A stretch of 64,000 nucleotides of DNA from positions 16,362,639 to 16,426,638 of the forward strand of contig NC_064039.1 of the NCBI RefSeq assembly GCF_932526225.1. The letters run 5' to 3'. This DNA is from Nematostella vectensis (taxonomy: Eukaryota > Cnidaria > Anthozoa > Actiniaria > Edwardsiidae). Shown here in pieces: positions 39,356-51,517 of this stretch. The stretch's first letter is position 1. Each line of letters starts with the position of its first letter. Made by a program: the position numbers and the translations under genes. The notes beneath the pieces are model-generated. The model did no database searches. It was not told the origin of the DNA and saw only the letters and a program-made list of their open reading frames with translations.

Positions 39356-41515
39356 ATGGGTTCCAAAGCCCGTAATAAGTTTAAAAAGCGCCGGGAAGGT
39401 AAAGGATTCTCTGGTTCTCCAGCCTGGGAGAAAAGTAGCGATTCTACATCGGAATCAGCGACTTCAAGTTCCTCACGTTCGGCCGCCACGCAGTGTGATA
39501 AACAACAAGAGCAGGATCCTCCGGCAGCGTCCCAAGCTTCGCAACTCAATAAAGAGGAGCCCCTAGCCGGTACTTCTAGGAATAAGATGGAACTTCGCGG
39601 TTTCAGAGACAGCCAGGACGATTGTTTTGACGGTGAAACTTCCGGCGAAAATATTGAATCGTGCGGTGGATATCGACTCATCGACCTAGGGAATCTCTCA
39701 AACTCCATTGCTGAATTTCATGAGTGTGGAAAAGGTAAGACTGATGATAGAATGATTCTTCCTTTTCCAATAAATCGTTGTCTTCCTTCTTGAGAGGTTT
39801 TGAAAGGAAATGACTCGTGTGTGTTTTTAGCTTTTCTGTGCAGCTTGTGCTAGGAATGGGTGAAAATTGTAAACAATATGTGTGACAACAATAGCATGAT
39901 ATTTAATGAATTACTAATTTCACTTAAATATTTCGTTTTATAGACTCTTTTAGCATGACAGAGCACCCTTCGTCAAGAGCTGGGCTTTCCTCAAACATAA
40001 TTAGCCAATGTAGTAGCTGTGGGAAAAACTCCTGCCTAAAAACGTCTGCATCTGTCACAGCAAGAGGAAAATCGCATGATGTAAACAGAAGAGCAGTCTA
40101 CTACTCCCTTGAGTCAGGTGGTGGCTATGAAGGGCTTGCTACATTTTGCAGCATTATGAATATGCCTTGCATATCTAAGCCAGCATACTACAAGCAAGTC
40201 GAGAACATTCTAACAGCACAGGAAGAGGAGGCAGAAGCAGAGATGGGACTTGCTGCAAAACGACTTAGGGAGAGACTCGCTCAGGAGTCCCAAGAACAGC
40301 TCGGGGAGGTTGTGGATGTTGCTGTCAGCTTTGATGGCACATGGGCAAAAAGAGGCTTCACCTCACAGACTGGAGTTGTCTTTGTTATATCAGTGGACAC
40401 TGGTGAGGTCCTCGATAGCTACGTCCTGAACAAAAAATGCTTAAAGTGTGAGCTCTATTTGAACAAGTGTGATGAGAATGTCGAGGAGTTTGAGGAGTGG
40501 AGGGCAGAGCATATGGCCAAGGGAGAGTGTGACGCAAACTTCACAGGAAGTTCGCCAGCAATGGAGGCAGAAGGAGCCCAAGTTCTGTGGTCCAGGTCCA
40601 GGTCCAGAAAAACACAAGATGCGGTATCGGTGGATGGTGTCAGACGGAGACAGCAAGGCACACAACACAGTTCAGCACATTTATGAGGGATGTACTGTCG
40701 AAAAGCTGGACTGTGTTGGACATGTTCAAAAGAGGATGGGGAAGCAGCTTCTGAAGCTTAAAACCCTGACAAAAGGAAAGCTGGCTGATGGGCGATCAAT
40801 TGGAGGTCATGGGAGACTCTCAGATTCCAAAATCAAAGATATACAAAGGAAGTATGGGCTAGCCATTCGGCAAAACACTGTAAAAAGGCCAAACCCTACT
40901 GAGAGAGAAGTTGACATCGCCGTGTACACAATGAAAAAAAACATCATAGCCCTTCTAAACCATACCGTTGCTATGGAGGACAAAGCAAAGCAACATAAGT
41001 ATTGTCCAGTTAGAGAGACATCCTGGTGCTAATGGCAGAAGGATAAAGCGCTCAGCACCACTAGATACACCGACAAGGACTGCCTCCCAGGTGTCTTTCT
41101 TGACCTGTTGAGGCCTGTCTTTATGAGACTTAGTGAGACAAGCCTACTCAAGAGATGTGTGAGGGGGGCGACCCAGAATGCGAATGAGAGCCTCAACTCC
41201 CTTGTTTGGGCAAGGTGCCCGAAGCACAAGTACCATGGCTACAAAGTCATCAGATGTGCCGTCGCTGCTGCTGTCTGCCACTTCCATGCTGGAGCCAGCA
41301 GCAGAGAAAATGTTATGAGGAGACTTTGTGTTCCTGCAGGGCAACACACAAGAAGGGCATCCTTCGAAAAAGACAGGAAGCGGGTTCACAAATCTGACCA
41401 GTCTGCCTCAGAGAATGCCAAGAAGAGGCGAAGGGTCGAGGCTAGACTCAAAGCCCAGCATGAGGAGGACTTGCGAGCCCAAGAGGGTGTCACTTATGAG
41501 GCAGGAGCCTTTTGA
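39356..41515 (+). pseudogene. Mutator-like transposase (metazoan type), broken
   Basis: There are two exons: 39356-39734 (donor GTAAGA) and 39944-41515 (acceptor TTTTATAG). The junction reads GKD and keeps frame. The N-terminus is basic (KARNKFKKRREGK), then Ser-rich, then YRLIDLGNLSNSI. A Cys motif (CSSCGKNSC) and VNRRAVYYSLESGGGYEGL follow. The core has VSFDGTWAKRGF (first Asp codon at 40333), VSDGDSKA (Asp codons at 40643 and 40649), DCVGHVQKRMGK, and TQNANESLN (Glu codon at 41186). The end EGVTYEAGAF matches the usual end of this transposase family (Mutator-like transposase domain, as I recall it). Two lesions are visible: a frameshift within the threefold TCCAGG repeat at about 40590-40607, and an in-frame TAA at 41030-41032 where a Lys normally follows SWC. 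I found no clear terminal inverted repeats. An ATAAAAGG box lies about 110 bp upstream of the ATG. Assignment of the catalytic D, D and E is inference. Confidence 0.88.
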
Positions 41516-42671
41516 ATTGATTGTAGACATGAGAAGCTGGTATTTTACCAAATTTCTACTTGATTACTCAACATAAACTTGTCATTCAACTTTAAAGGCT
41601 TTTTTCTTGTAATCCGAGTTACGGCATTCAAAAAATATTATCTCCTGAACAATTCAATGTATCTGCTTCAAATTTTCAGGGAATCTCTTAGTTGATGTGA
41701 TCTGTGTTTTAAGCAATAGATTTTTTTATTGAAGCAAAAGGAACGATTTTAACATTTTTTTCAATGTTAATTTGGCCTTTAAGATAAAAATGAGAAAATT
41801 TAACCAAATTTTTAGAATATCAAAAAATCCTTCGCTTAAAACACTCTTTACTCTGTAGTGTATTAGAAAACATAAAGGATTTTTATATATCTTCTATCAT
41901 TATGATCAAAACATTTTTTGAAGCTGGTTAGGTGGTTCACAGCATGTGACCAATAAAAATGCACGGTTTCAAATTACAATAATCCACAGAATATTATTAA
42001 TATATTATTTGTTATCCTTGTTATCTAAGCTTTCCAAAAATGTATAGTTTGCTATACTTTGAATAAATAATTAAAAAGTTATAAGCCCACAAGTGCAACA
42101 TATCCTCAATGACTGAAGTTTAGGTTAACCCCCGCCTTAAGGGGGGGGGGGGGGGGGCTCTTTGCTAGGGGCCTGTGTCAAGAGCCGGAAATACAGTTGC
42201 AAGAAGTACAATATTAATGAAAGTAGAAGAAACGTACATCACTAAAAGAATGCCATGCTTTAATTTTAACCTTGACATAAAAGTTGTCTTGATTTGATTA
42301 AAAAAAGTAATAAAAAAAAACATAAGCAGAAGACATTACACTACATTGATCAGAAGACTATCAAAGTCAGCCCTCTGAGTGTACTCATATTGGATTCTTA
42401 ATTATATTTATTACAAAACAAAATAAACAAGTGTTTTAACCTTTAAACTATAGAATTGTATACTTAATACTTGAACCGTCAGTAGAGTTAAACTTCTCTT
42501 TTTCCACAGAGGCGTAAAGCATACAATTTCATGCCTACGCAGACTGCTTCAGCTACTTTGTATTTTTTTCTAGTCAGACCATAGGTTAAACCCCTGAATA
42601 CACTCTTATGGGATAGCATTCTATTGAAAATTGTATATCCTTAATTATGACGTAAAAATTATAACATGTAT
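41516..42671. other. AT-rich intergenic stretch with a G17 tract
   Basis: I see no gene here. A G17 homopolymer lies at 42141-42157, preceded by AACCCCCGCCTTAA, so C5 and G17 could pair as a hairpin. The rest is AT-rich DNA, probably the 3' flank of the Mutator-like element. Confidence 0.5.
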
Positions 42672-43203
42672 TTATTTAGTTATACCCGCAAATTGCCTCT
42701 CGTTGTTGAAAATGTAATCCTTGTAGAAGATCTCGTCTTTGACTTCGATTCCAAGTTTGGAGAATAGCGCCTTGCTTTCACTTCTCCAGAAGCTGTAGCA
42801 ACAAAAAACTTCGCTTCTCAACAATCTTAACAAGCTTTTGGGCGATCCGAGTTTTCTATAATCAGGAAAAACTCCTGTTTTAAAACAAAGCAAAACATTC
42901 GCATAATTATTTTGTAATTCCTGACTTTGATAGAAAATCCTCTCGAGATTCCCATTCAAGTTAAAACTTGGCTCGTAATATTGTTTTATATCGCTGGGTA
43001 GCGCTATATCATCCGGAAGGTGCGTCTTGGTAAGCTTACCAGTTGTAACGCCTACTACTTAATTGAGCTTCTTGTCGATAGCTTCTACTGATACCCCATT
43101 TTTCACGGAGGCTTGGCAGGTCACCTCTTCATTCAAGAACGCCTTTGTTAGCGTGTGAGCAGCTTCCTGTACATGTTCGTCCTTTTGACGCTTTGTAAAC
43201 GAT
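42672..43203 (-). pseudogene. Decayed coding stretch, family not recognised
   Basis: On the minus strand one frame runs from about 43203 to a TAA at 42672-42674, broken once by a TAA near 43060-43062. Upstream of the break it reads KRQKDEHVQEAAHTLTKAF and SVKNGVSVEAIDKKLN. Downstream it reads THLPDDIALPSDIKQYYEP, then FYQSQELQNNYANVLLCF, RSEVFCCYSFWRSES and FNNERQFAGITK. The composition looks like real protein rather than random AT-rich translation, and the frame continues on both sides of the stop, which suggests a former gene or a mobile-element ORF. There is no ATG in the downstream part. I do not recognise it. Confidence 0.35.
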
Positions 43204-43319
43204 CACTGGCTTGGGCTTAGGCATCTAGAACATTGGGAACAAATTTAAATATAGATCCCCGGTGACAAAGCTCCGTTAAAATATTTTCCAACCTCGCCAT
43301 ACGAAAAATCGTTTGCTTA

Positions 43320-43710
43320 ATGAAACATGCCTCTAAAACTGTAAGTACCCAAACTTGGGCGTTGCATCTCATCAAAAACTCGTTCATGGCATAGATGTTA
43401 ATCCATATACAAGAGTAAAATCATTAACTAGCATATTTAGTGTGTTTTATATTTATTTTTATCGTAGTAATTGCATCTCTATAACACTGGAAGTATCGTT
43501 ATGAGGGCGTTGCCCTTGTAACGGTAATATGAAATATCTTACCAGAAAAAGTTTGGGCCCGTACATTACCATTAAGTGTATGTTTTCTTCATTTTTGTTA
43601 TAATCAATTCCACCCCTATAAAACTGAAAGCACTTGTTGTTGGGCGTGGCATCCTATCTAGAATTACTCGTGGTGCAAAGATCTATCACCCTGCTAAATT
43701 TCATAACCCT
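43320..43710. repeat. Three diverged tandem units of about 145 bp
   Basis: Related segments begin near 43329 (CTAAAACTGTAAGTA then GGGCGTTGC), 43479 (ATAACACTGGAAGTA then GGGCGTTGCC) and 43617 (ATAAAACTGAAAGCA then GGGCGTGGC). The spacing is 138-150 bp. Divergence is high, so the array is old. No coding potential is seen. Confidence 0.45.
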
Positions 43711-44996
43711 ACCATTAATATGAACAATTCAGCATAAATTTTGCACCATTTTCCTGTACTATAGGCCTCATCGGCCCCACTAATAATAAATGTTCGTCCT
43801 AAGGGGTCAAATTAGGCCTGTATTTAGTTAGCTAAATCTCTTTTTATATAAAGATAATAGTTTTTAGGGGTTACTAAATACTTTCAACTTCTAAACAAAA
43901 CACTTTAAATGGGATACTTAAATCGTTTTTTTTTTCAGGGTTAATTTTTACTTCTTATGATAATTTTTGGGGTGCTGGCGACAGGAGCAAAAAATTACAG
44001 TGTTAGCTTACATTTTGTTAATATTTTGCCTAGAGGTTCCTTGCATAATATAAAACAAAATAAGCTTTATTATTTTTGGTAGATGATCCGTTCTTGAGAT
44101 ATGATTCAGCAAAGTTGCCTTAGATAATGAAAAAAGTAGCTTGTTAAAATGAATATAATAATAAAATAAAAAAACAGTTTGACTGTTACTATCTATAATA
44201 TATACTGTTGCTGCTGAAACTCGCCATTTATTGCCATTCTAAGCGAATGTTAGCGTAGTATAAGATATTCGCGTCGAGGTCGGGTTAATCGGGCGGCGGA
44301 ATTGTCCGAAATGTGGGAGGGAGGTAGAGGGATTGGAGAAGAAGGGGGGTGGGGGGCTTGTGATTTCGAAAGAGGGGGAGGGGGGTACCAGGGTTTGACA
44401 TAGAGTACCCGTAAGAGTTCGAGTTAGCGGGCTTCTCGCGGGCTTCTACTTGTTACATCCCCACGAAATCCTCTATGAGCAACCTTACGAGAAATAGACA
44501 AACACTGTTTTTACTTTCCTTTATAGACCATCTAATAGAGGAGTGTAATAATGTACAATAAAGGCCGAAAGAATACAAACAGCCGACATAAGATGGAAAA
44601 GAGTCGCCCTCTCGATTTTTTAATGTTTTCTTGGGCCAAATCAAGGGAGTAGAACCTAAATGATAACAGGTAAAGCCCGCCGCGTAATATAAGAACCTAG
44701 AGATTTTAAGAACCTGCAGGCTAAAATTTGGAATTTTAAGCACTTTTTTATAAGAATCTAATCAGCTTTGTGGGGAAGAATTTGAGTGATATTTCAAAGA
44801 TCACTGAAATGTTGATTGTCAAAATTCTGGATATAATTTAAGTGAAACCTATAAAATATAACAAGTGGAGACTATTTGAAACATAATTTACGGTTGATAA
44901 CAGAAAATAAAAGATTTCACAAAAGTTTGGCGCATTGCAAAGTGTAGCTGGATACAACATGAGCTTGTATAACTGGTTCAGCATTTATTCTTGTTA
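43711..44996. other. Intergenic stretch with a potential G-quadruplex
   Basis: No supported gene. A minus-strand frame of 96 codons at 44453-44743 has no recognisable motif. A G-rich segment at 44344-44385 has four G runs (G6, G6, G5, G6) with loops of 1, 17 and 1 bases, enough for a G-quadruplex on the plus strand. Confidence 0.5.
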
Positions 44997-45234
44997 TGCC
45001 TAGTGCACACTAGTGACATAACAACATAGGCGCGCGCACTCTTTTAAGCCCGACATAACGTCATGGGCATAATGACATCAAAGAAAAAAACAGGTTTTTT
45101 CTCTTGTCGTTATGTTGGGCTTATGTCAAAATGTCGAACCATTCCCAAATATATACATACAGAGGGTGAACATATGAACATAAAGGTGCACGCGCATGTC
45201 ATTATGTCGCTATGTCACTAGTGTGCACCAGGCA
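44997..45234. mobile_element. Harbinger-type MITE (238 bp) with TTA target duplication
   Basis: The left end, TGCCTAGTGCACACTAGTGA, matches the reverse complement of the right end, TGCCTGGTGCACACTAGTGA, and pairing continues for about 30 bp with few mismatches. The element is bordered on both sides by TTA, the target duplication typical of PIF/Harbinger elements (TWA). An inner inverted pair, AAGCCCGACATAACG against the complement of CGTTATGTTGGGCTT, makes most of the element a fold-back. There is no coding capacity, so it is non-autonomous. The superfamily follows from the 3-bp TSD and is inference. Confidence 0.85.
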
Positions 45235-45816
45235 TTAGAGTCAGCAAACATTCTGACTAGTGACTATGATTGTTTGGTGTATAAAAATAAGAACCAATTG
45301 AGATCCTAGATGCTAGCATAAATTGTTAAATGGTACCCCTTTTATCTGAAACTATTTAGCCTGATCTTGAAAATTCTAAGTTCTTATATGCAGATGCTGT
45401 TTAAAAAAAGCATTTCTGTGTAATTTTTCAGCTACTCTTCCATCTTAAAGACTTGTTGCCCCAGGTTTGAAGTAATAACCGAGCGGTAAGTCACAGCTCG
45501 TACTCCCGTCGGCATTTGTTCGTGAATACTGCTGTAGGAACAGGTCGCAGAAAATTAAATATTGTGAAATGTTACTTGCTAGAGGTTCTCGCGTCAACTT
45601 ATCATCCCTGATTTTCAACCCTTTAGCTTTATTTTACTCGTTTAAAAGGAATTTTTATTATGTTATTATTTTTTTTGAAGTACCCCCCTGACCGTTTTTA
45701 GTTTCTGTTTAGGTTCTGATTAGGTTCTGAGGGATTAGGTTCTAGGATCACCGCGGTTAAAAATCAAGCAAATCTTTATGAATTTTGTTACAGCCAAATT
45801 CTACTGTATTGAAAAA

Positions 45817-46666
45817 GGGTGTATAAGCTGTACAAGGGTGTATAAGCTGTACAAGGGTGTATAAGCTGTACAAGGGTGTATAAGCTGCACAAGGGTGTAT
45901 AAGCTGTACAAGGGTGCATAAGCCGCACAAGGGTGTATAAGCTGCACAAGGGTGCATAAGCCGCACAAGGGTGTATAAGCTGTACAAGGGTGTATAAGCT
46001 GCACAAGGCTGTATATACGCTGTACAAGGGTGTATAAGCTGTACAAGGGTGTATAAGCTGCACAAGGGTGTATAAGCTGCACAAGGGTGTATAAGCTGTA
46101 CATGGGTGTATAAGCTGCACAAGGGTGTATAAGCTGTACAAGGGTGTATAAGCTGTACAAGGGTGAATAAGCGACACAAGGGTGTATAAGTTGTTCAAGG
46201 GTGTATAAGGGTGTATAAGCTGCACAAGGGTGTATAAGCTGTAAAAAGGTGTATAAGCTGCACAAGGGTGTATAAACTATATAAGGGTTATAAGGTTGTA
46301 TAAGCTCGCAAGGGTGTATAAGCTGCACAAGGGTGCATAAGCTGCACAAGGGTGTATAAGCCGTACAAGGGTGTATAAGCCGTACAAGGGTGTATAAGCT
46401 GTACAAGGGTGTATATGCTGCACAAGAGTGTATAAGCTGCACAAGGGTGTATAAGCTGCACAAGGGTGTATAAGCTGCACAAGGGTGTATAAGCTGTACA
46501 AGGGTGTATAAGCCGTACAAGGGTGTATAAGCTGTACAAGGGTGTATATGCTGCACAAGGGTGTATAAGCTGCACAAGGGTGTATAAGCTGCACAAGGGT
46601 GTATAAGCTGTACAAGGGTGTATAAACTATATAAATGTTATAAGGGTGTTTAAGCTGTACAAGGTT
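45817..46666. repeat. 19-bp minisatellite, about 44 copies
   Basis: Units of the type GTGTATAAGCTGTACAAGG, with C/T and T/C variants, repeat every 19 bp. Because 19 is not a multiple of 3, all three minus frames show the same 19-residue period (for example YTLVQLIHPC), so those open frames are artefacts. There are two nested levels: a variant GTATATGCTG at 46411 and 46544 (133 bp, seven units), and a TATAAACTATATAA interruption at 46271 and 46621 (350 bp). Confidence 0.95.
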
Positions 46667-48401
46667 GGGCATATAAGGCATATATGTTTTTAAAAGGCAT
46701 ATAACGCTATTCAATGCCGGTAACAATTATATGGATGTCGGTACATGAAAAATAGACCATATGTCGGTACAATATAATAGACCATATATAAAGGAATATA
46801 TATGGTAAAAATAGTAGACCATATACGAAATACCTACCCGTTTTTTTTTAGGCAGGCGCGCTACGTAATAAACGCCTGCGAGGGAGGCTAGCTTTCTAAT
46901 GTGGGTCTTCCTGTGGATATAGTCGACGCGCGGTTCCCAAGTAAATAGTATTTTGAGGGAAGTGACAGTCTACTGAAAAGATGGACCCATTCCTCCTTCT
47001 TTATCGGGCCTTCAGAGCGGAAGGGAGAGCGATCGTGCGAAGGAAAACGTTCTGTAAATGGTAAAAGTAGCAAAAATGAAGATAGCGAGTAAATAATTAT
47101 ACTTGCTTTCTAAATTATCGCTGTATACACTCAATTTATACTGCTTTAACTTACTTTGTTATATATAGTGTAATGAAGTGTAAGTTACCTTTTCTGTACA
47201 TTTTTTAATGTGCCAGCAAAGGAAGGGAATGAAATAGGTGTAAGATGTTAAGCACAAGGGGCTTATGGGTTGGGGCAATCATCCCATCATTCGTCTTTTT
47301 TTATTTGTTAACTAGAATTGCTGGACTTATAAGTTCATATTGAAGAATAGAGCAACGAAAGTCAAAGTACCAAAGGGCATATGTTTTGGTTGAGACTGCA
47401 TGTGCAGTCAACACAAAGGCAAACATCAACACAAAGGCCTGATTCCTGGTAATGCTTTGACACCAAATATATGATAAAAGAAGTTGGGAAGCTTGATTGC
47501 CCTTACTCATTTAAAAATCATTTGAAAATCAGCACAGAGAGACCAAAAACAGGGGACATTTGCATGATATTTGTAGGGTCACAAAGATTACTAAATATTA
47601 AGCCCTCACAGTAATTAAAGAAATTTTAATGGGAATGTGAATAACCTATTATTTATTTATTACCAAATTCAGGTGGGTTTCAGGCAGAGCTCCAGATGGC
47701 AGAATGCAGCATTACCTCTTGACTGTCAGAGATGACCAATAAATAAATGATTTACCAGATTTACCAGTCTCTGTGGGCCAGAACCGTGATGAATTTATTT
47801 CAAGGACCAATGCTGCTGACAATGGTGAACTTTTACATTCAGATTGTGAGTACACCCTACAGGATGTGTACATGAAAATCAACATGAGCCAATCATGATC
47901 GGCTTGGCACTCTACATTTGTTGCACCAATAGGATGCGTACCTAATCAACCAGTCTTGTACTGTTCATTATCACAACTCACTCTTACACCAGTGTTGTTC
48001 ACAGCTGGAGAAAGAAAGCACTGGATCCTACAGCACACATCAGTGCCAGAGTTTTATTGTCATAGGCCTGAACATGATGTGTTATGACTTAATACTCAAA
48101 AATACTCTTTATTAAATACATCTTATCCTACTTACAAAGTTTGGAATATAACTATGATTGTGTAATTTATCTATACTTTTTTTTATAAACTTTCTCAACT
48201 TGGTGGCTCCTAGAATAATATATCATATATACTGTATTGAAATAATATATATTTCTAGCCATTTGAAATAATCATGATAACTCTTGGAAGCATTTTCAGT
48301 CATAAAAGAAATAGCAGGCTCATCCTGCATTTTCCTGGTTCCAGAGTGCCAACAGTCAAATGCCGAGAAACTGGTAATGGCTGGTGAACACCCAGCACTT
48401 T
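46667..48401. other. Intergenic stretch without a supported gene
   Basis: I see no recognisable gene. Weak frames exist at 46888-47073, 47301-47510 and 48223-48417 (all minus) without known motifs. The last one, which includes AFDCWHSGTRKMQDEPAISF, has protein-like composition and could be an exon or a mobile-element fragment, but no splice context or homolog is apparent to me. Confidence 0.4.
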
Positions 48402-48877
48402 GTGACATATTTACCAAGATTCTAGTTAAGTGACATATTTACCAAGATTCTAGTTAAGTGACATATTTACCAAGATTCTAGTTAAGTGACATATTTACCA
48501 AGATTCTAGTTAAGTGACATATTTACCAAGATTCTAGTTAAGTGACATATTTACCAAGATTCTAGTTAAGTGACATATTTACCAAGATTCTAGTTAAGTG
48601 ACATATTTACCAAGATTCTAGTTAAGTGTCATATTTACCAAGATTCTAGTTAAGTGACATATTTACCAAGATTCTAGTTAAGTGACATATTTACCAAGAT
48701 TCTAGTTAAGTGACATATTTACCAAGATTCTAGTTAAGTGACATATTTACCAAGATTCTAGTTAAGTGACATATTTACCAAGATTCTAGTTAAGTGACAT
48801 ATTTACCAAGATTCCAGTTAAGTGACATATTTACCAAGATTCTAGTTAAGTGACATATTTACCAAGATTCTAGTTAA
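48402..48877. repeat. 28-bp minisatellite, 17 copies
   Basis: Exactly 17 units of 28 bp (476 bp) follow one another, each starting GTGACATATTTACCAAG and ending TTCTAGTTAA. By eye nearly all copies are identical; I noticed only single substitutions in two units (GTGTCAT near 48628 and TTCCAG near 48813). Such uniformity points to recent expansion or strong homogenisation. Confidence 0.97.
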
Positions 48878-49294
48878 GTTTTTAGTTAACTGGCGGACAA
48901 ACTCCCTAGGGGCAGCAGCCTTAATGCTGGAAGAGTTTTTATGGGTGCATTGTTGCTATAAGAGGTGGTGGCGACAGGTATGCTTTCCTTGTAGCAGTCT
49001 CAGTTCATTACATATCCATTAACGGTGGTGAGGCCACTAACATCTATGTGAGCTTGGATTGTATATGGAAATGTTTCCTTATTACAGTACATTACCACTG
49101 AGTATCTTACTGTATTTTAAAAATCAGTGTAACTTTCTGTTATACTAAGCATTGATTCCTCATATAAGCATGTACGTGTGAATAGTCAAATATAGGGAAA
49201 AAATATTTATGGAAAAATTCTGAAAAATTTTGCAATTAGTGTTTTAAAAACTCTAGATATGTAGTATTGGGAACTACATATTCCATTAGGCATT
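48878..49294. other. Intergenic stretch, nothing recognised
   Basis: AT-rich DNA between two tandem repeats. I see no gene, RNA or element here. Confidence 0.4.
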
Positions 49295-49395
49295 ACCTGG
49301 TCCACTTATTTAAATGGTAGTTGCTTTATAACCTGGTCCACTTATTTAAATGGATAGTTGCTATGTAACCTGGTCCACTTATTTAAATGGATGTA
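49295..49395. repeat. 36-37-bp tandem repeat, about 2.7 copies
   Basis: ACCTGGTCCACTTATTTAAA recurs at 49295, 49331 and 49368, each time followed by TGG and a TAGTTGCT-type spacer. It lies downstream of the minus-strand WBP1-like gene. The TTTAAA core is palindromic. Confidence 0.85.
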
Positions 49396-49503
49396 ACAAA
49401 GTAAAGGCACAATGGCAATCCATGTACTGCAGTCTTTATACAAAAATCTCATGCTCGGGTCAACATTGAACAATGTAATAGAGCAATTAGGAATATCCTA
49501 TAA

Positions 49504-49509
49504 TTTATT
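49504..49509 (-). terminator. Poly(A) signal candidate for the WBP1-like gene
   Basis: TTTATT on the plus strand reads AATAAA on the minus strand, about 190 nt past the stop codon at 49698. It is the first such signal I noticed downstream in a plausible 3' UTR. Confidence 0.5.
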
Positions 49510-49697
49510 CTTTTTTTTCTTAGAACTTTTACTAATTAATCTGGCAATGAGCCAGATTATACAAGAATTTCTATCTTTAATAACTATAGTCTTCGCAGAC
49601 TGGAGGTTTTTAGAAACTGGTGCAAATGACAGCACCTTCAAATGTAGGTTAAATTAGATATGTTTTCATGTCAATGACAAAAGAAAGAATCATTTCT

Positions 49698-51471
49698 TCA
49701 TGTTCCTCCCTTATTTTTGGTTCTTGTACAACAATCCTGCTTAACCTGTTCACAGTAGTTTATATCCGGTACTATGTCAATGGTGGTAGCTTCACTTTGA
49801 GATGCAGTGGACAATGAGCTTGTACTTCCTAACAAGCCAGTGCTTGCAGATGGTAAACTCACGAAGTAAGGTGGCGGTGCACCCTCTATGTCATCAGGAG
49901 GACCGAGGTTTGGCATGGCTATGACCTCAGCATAAGATGGCAACTTGTGCTTGGGATACTCAGGAGAGTTGCTACTAGCTCTCGATTGCAGATTATTTTG
50001 AACATTCATTGTATAGCCATATAGTCCTATTTGACGTCTCTTCAAGTATGCACAGCTGCACCCTAAGATGGTTATGACACACCAAATAAGCCAGAACCCT
50101 GCAAATGATAATATTAAACCAAGTTAACATAGTTTGAAATACATTCTAGCAGATCATGATAAATAAGGTGAGTGTTATCAGCCTGGAAAATGCTAACCGG
50201 ATAAAAGGCTTATTTTTACTTGGTGGGGCTCCCTAATTTCAATAAAATTGACTTTTTTTAAATATAATAGTTTAATTTTACTTTAGGAGCAGCAATGAGT
50301 GTTTTTACACAATTAGCCCCACAATTAAAGCATTCCAAACATTTAAGGGTTTTGGTTTGATTTTACATACATTAGTTTGGGTCGTCCATAGACACGTCAA
50401 CATTTCTCACTCTGACTACCGTATTTTACTTGAATAAGCGCCCCTGCGCTTATTAAATTTTTCTTATTCAAGGGAGGTGCTTTTTCAATGGAGGCAGGAA
50501 TATTTAAATTCATTTTCGCACATTTTGCATGCAGCGTGCCACACGCTAATACATGGAGTTGCTTGCTACAGAAGAGAAAGAGTCTAAAACCATGACTTTT
50601 GCAAAGTACATTTGTGATGTTATTCAATTGTCCCCAAGCCCCCATGGTGGGGACAAGAGTAAAAAACTGTCAATTTCCACACCCCCTCGGGACAGATTCT
50701 TGTTCAAAAGTGCTCTAAACCCCCATGTTAACCCTTCACTTTCCTGGGACCATGGGGGTGGGGGTTTCAAATGACTAGTGCATTATGACATACCTCAAGC
50801 AAGTTATCGGAAAACAAGCTCAGAAAGTTGGGCTCGGATTCCGAAATTTCACAATTTGTCTCCGGTGGATTTCGAAACGTGGAACTTGACACGTTGGCAA
50901 GTTTCAGATTTACCCATCACTACCCCTCGCACCAGCCCATGGAATTTCCATCCCACCCTCCCCTCCCGATGCAAATCTACCTAGACAAGATGTATGACCC
51001 TTCCAGCAATAACATCACAAAAGGAGTATACGACAAGAGTAATGACAGCACTATGGAATCACTTACACCACATCTCGTAATACTTGTAATAAACGCAGCA
51101 TTCAAAGTTACCACAGCAATGGCCTACAGTAAAACGAGAAAAAAAAAGTTACGCGCAACTCGAATTGTTGTGGTTTTGGGGAATATGTTGTGGCTTTTAT
51201 TACCTGTTAAGCACTTCATCAGAAGCAATAATGCTCGGTTTGGTTCTGAGCTTTTACGAATAAACTTATTAACAAGATATTGACACTGTACATTCGATAC
51301 CTTTTACAAAACCGAGGGCACCGCATTTGAAATTTAGAGCCCATTGGACTACACTCTGATGTAAACACTGATGAGTAAGGCAATAGCTAAACACAGGTTC
51401 GAGTGAATTTGGAATAAATAAATTGAAACTAATACTCGATCACAAAAAAATCCAAGTTATATGCAAAAAGC

Positions 51472-51517
<46 letters not shown>

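Noticed and set aside
45757-46577. Several minus-strand frames (140-258 codons) with YTLVQLIHPC repeats
   Set aside because: They are three-frame translations of the 19-bp minisatellite, all equally open.
50828-51283. 151-codon plus-strand frame
   Set aside because: It runs antisense across the third exon of the WBP1-like gene, whose family motifs on the minus strand are clear.
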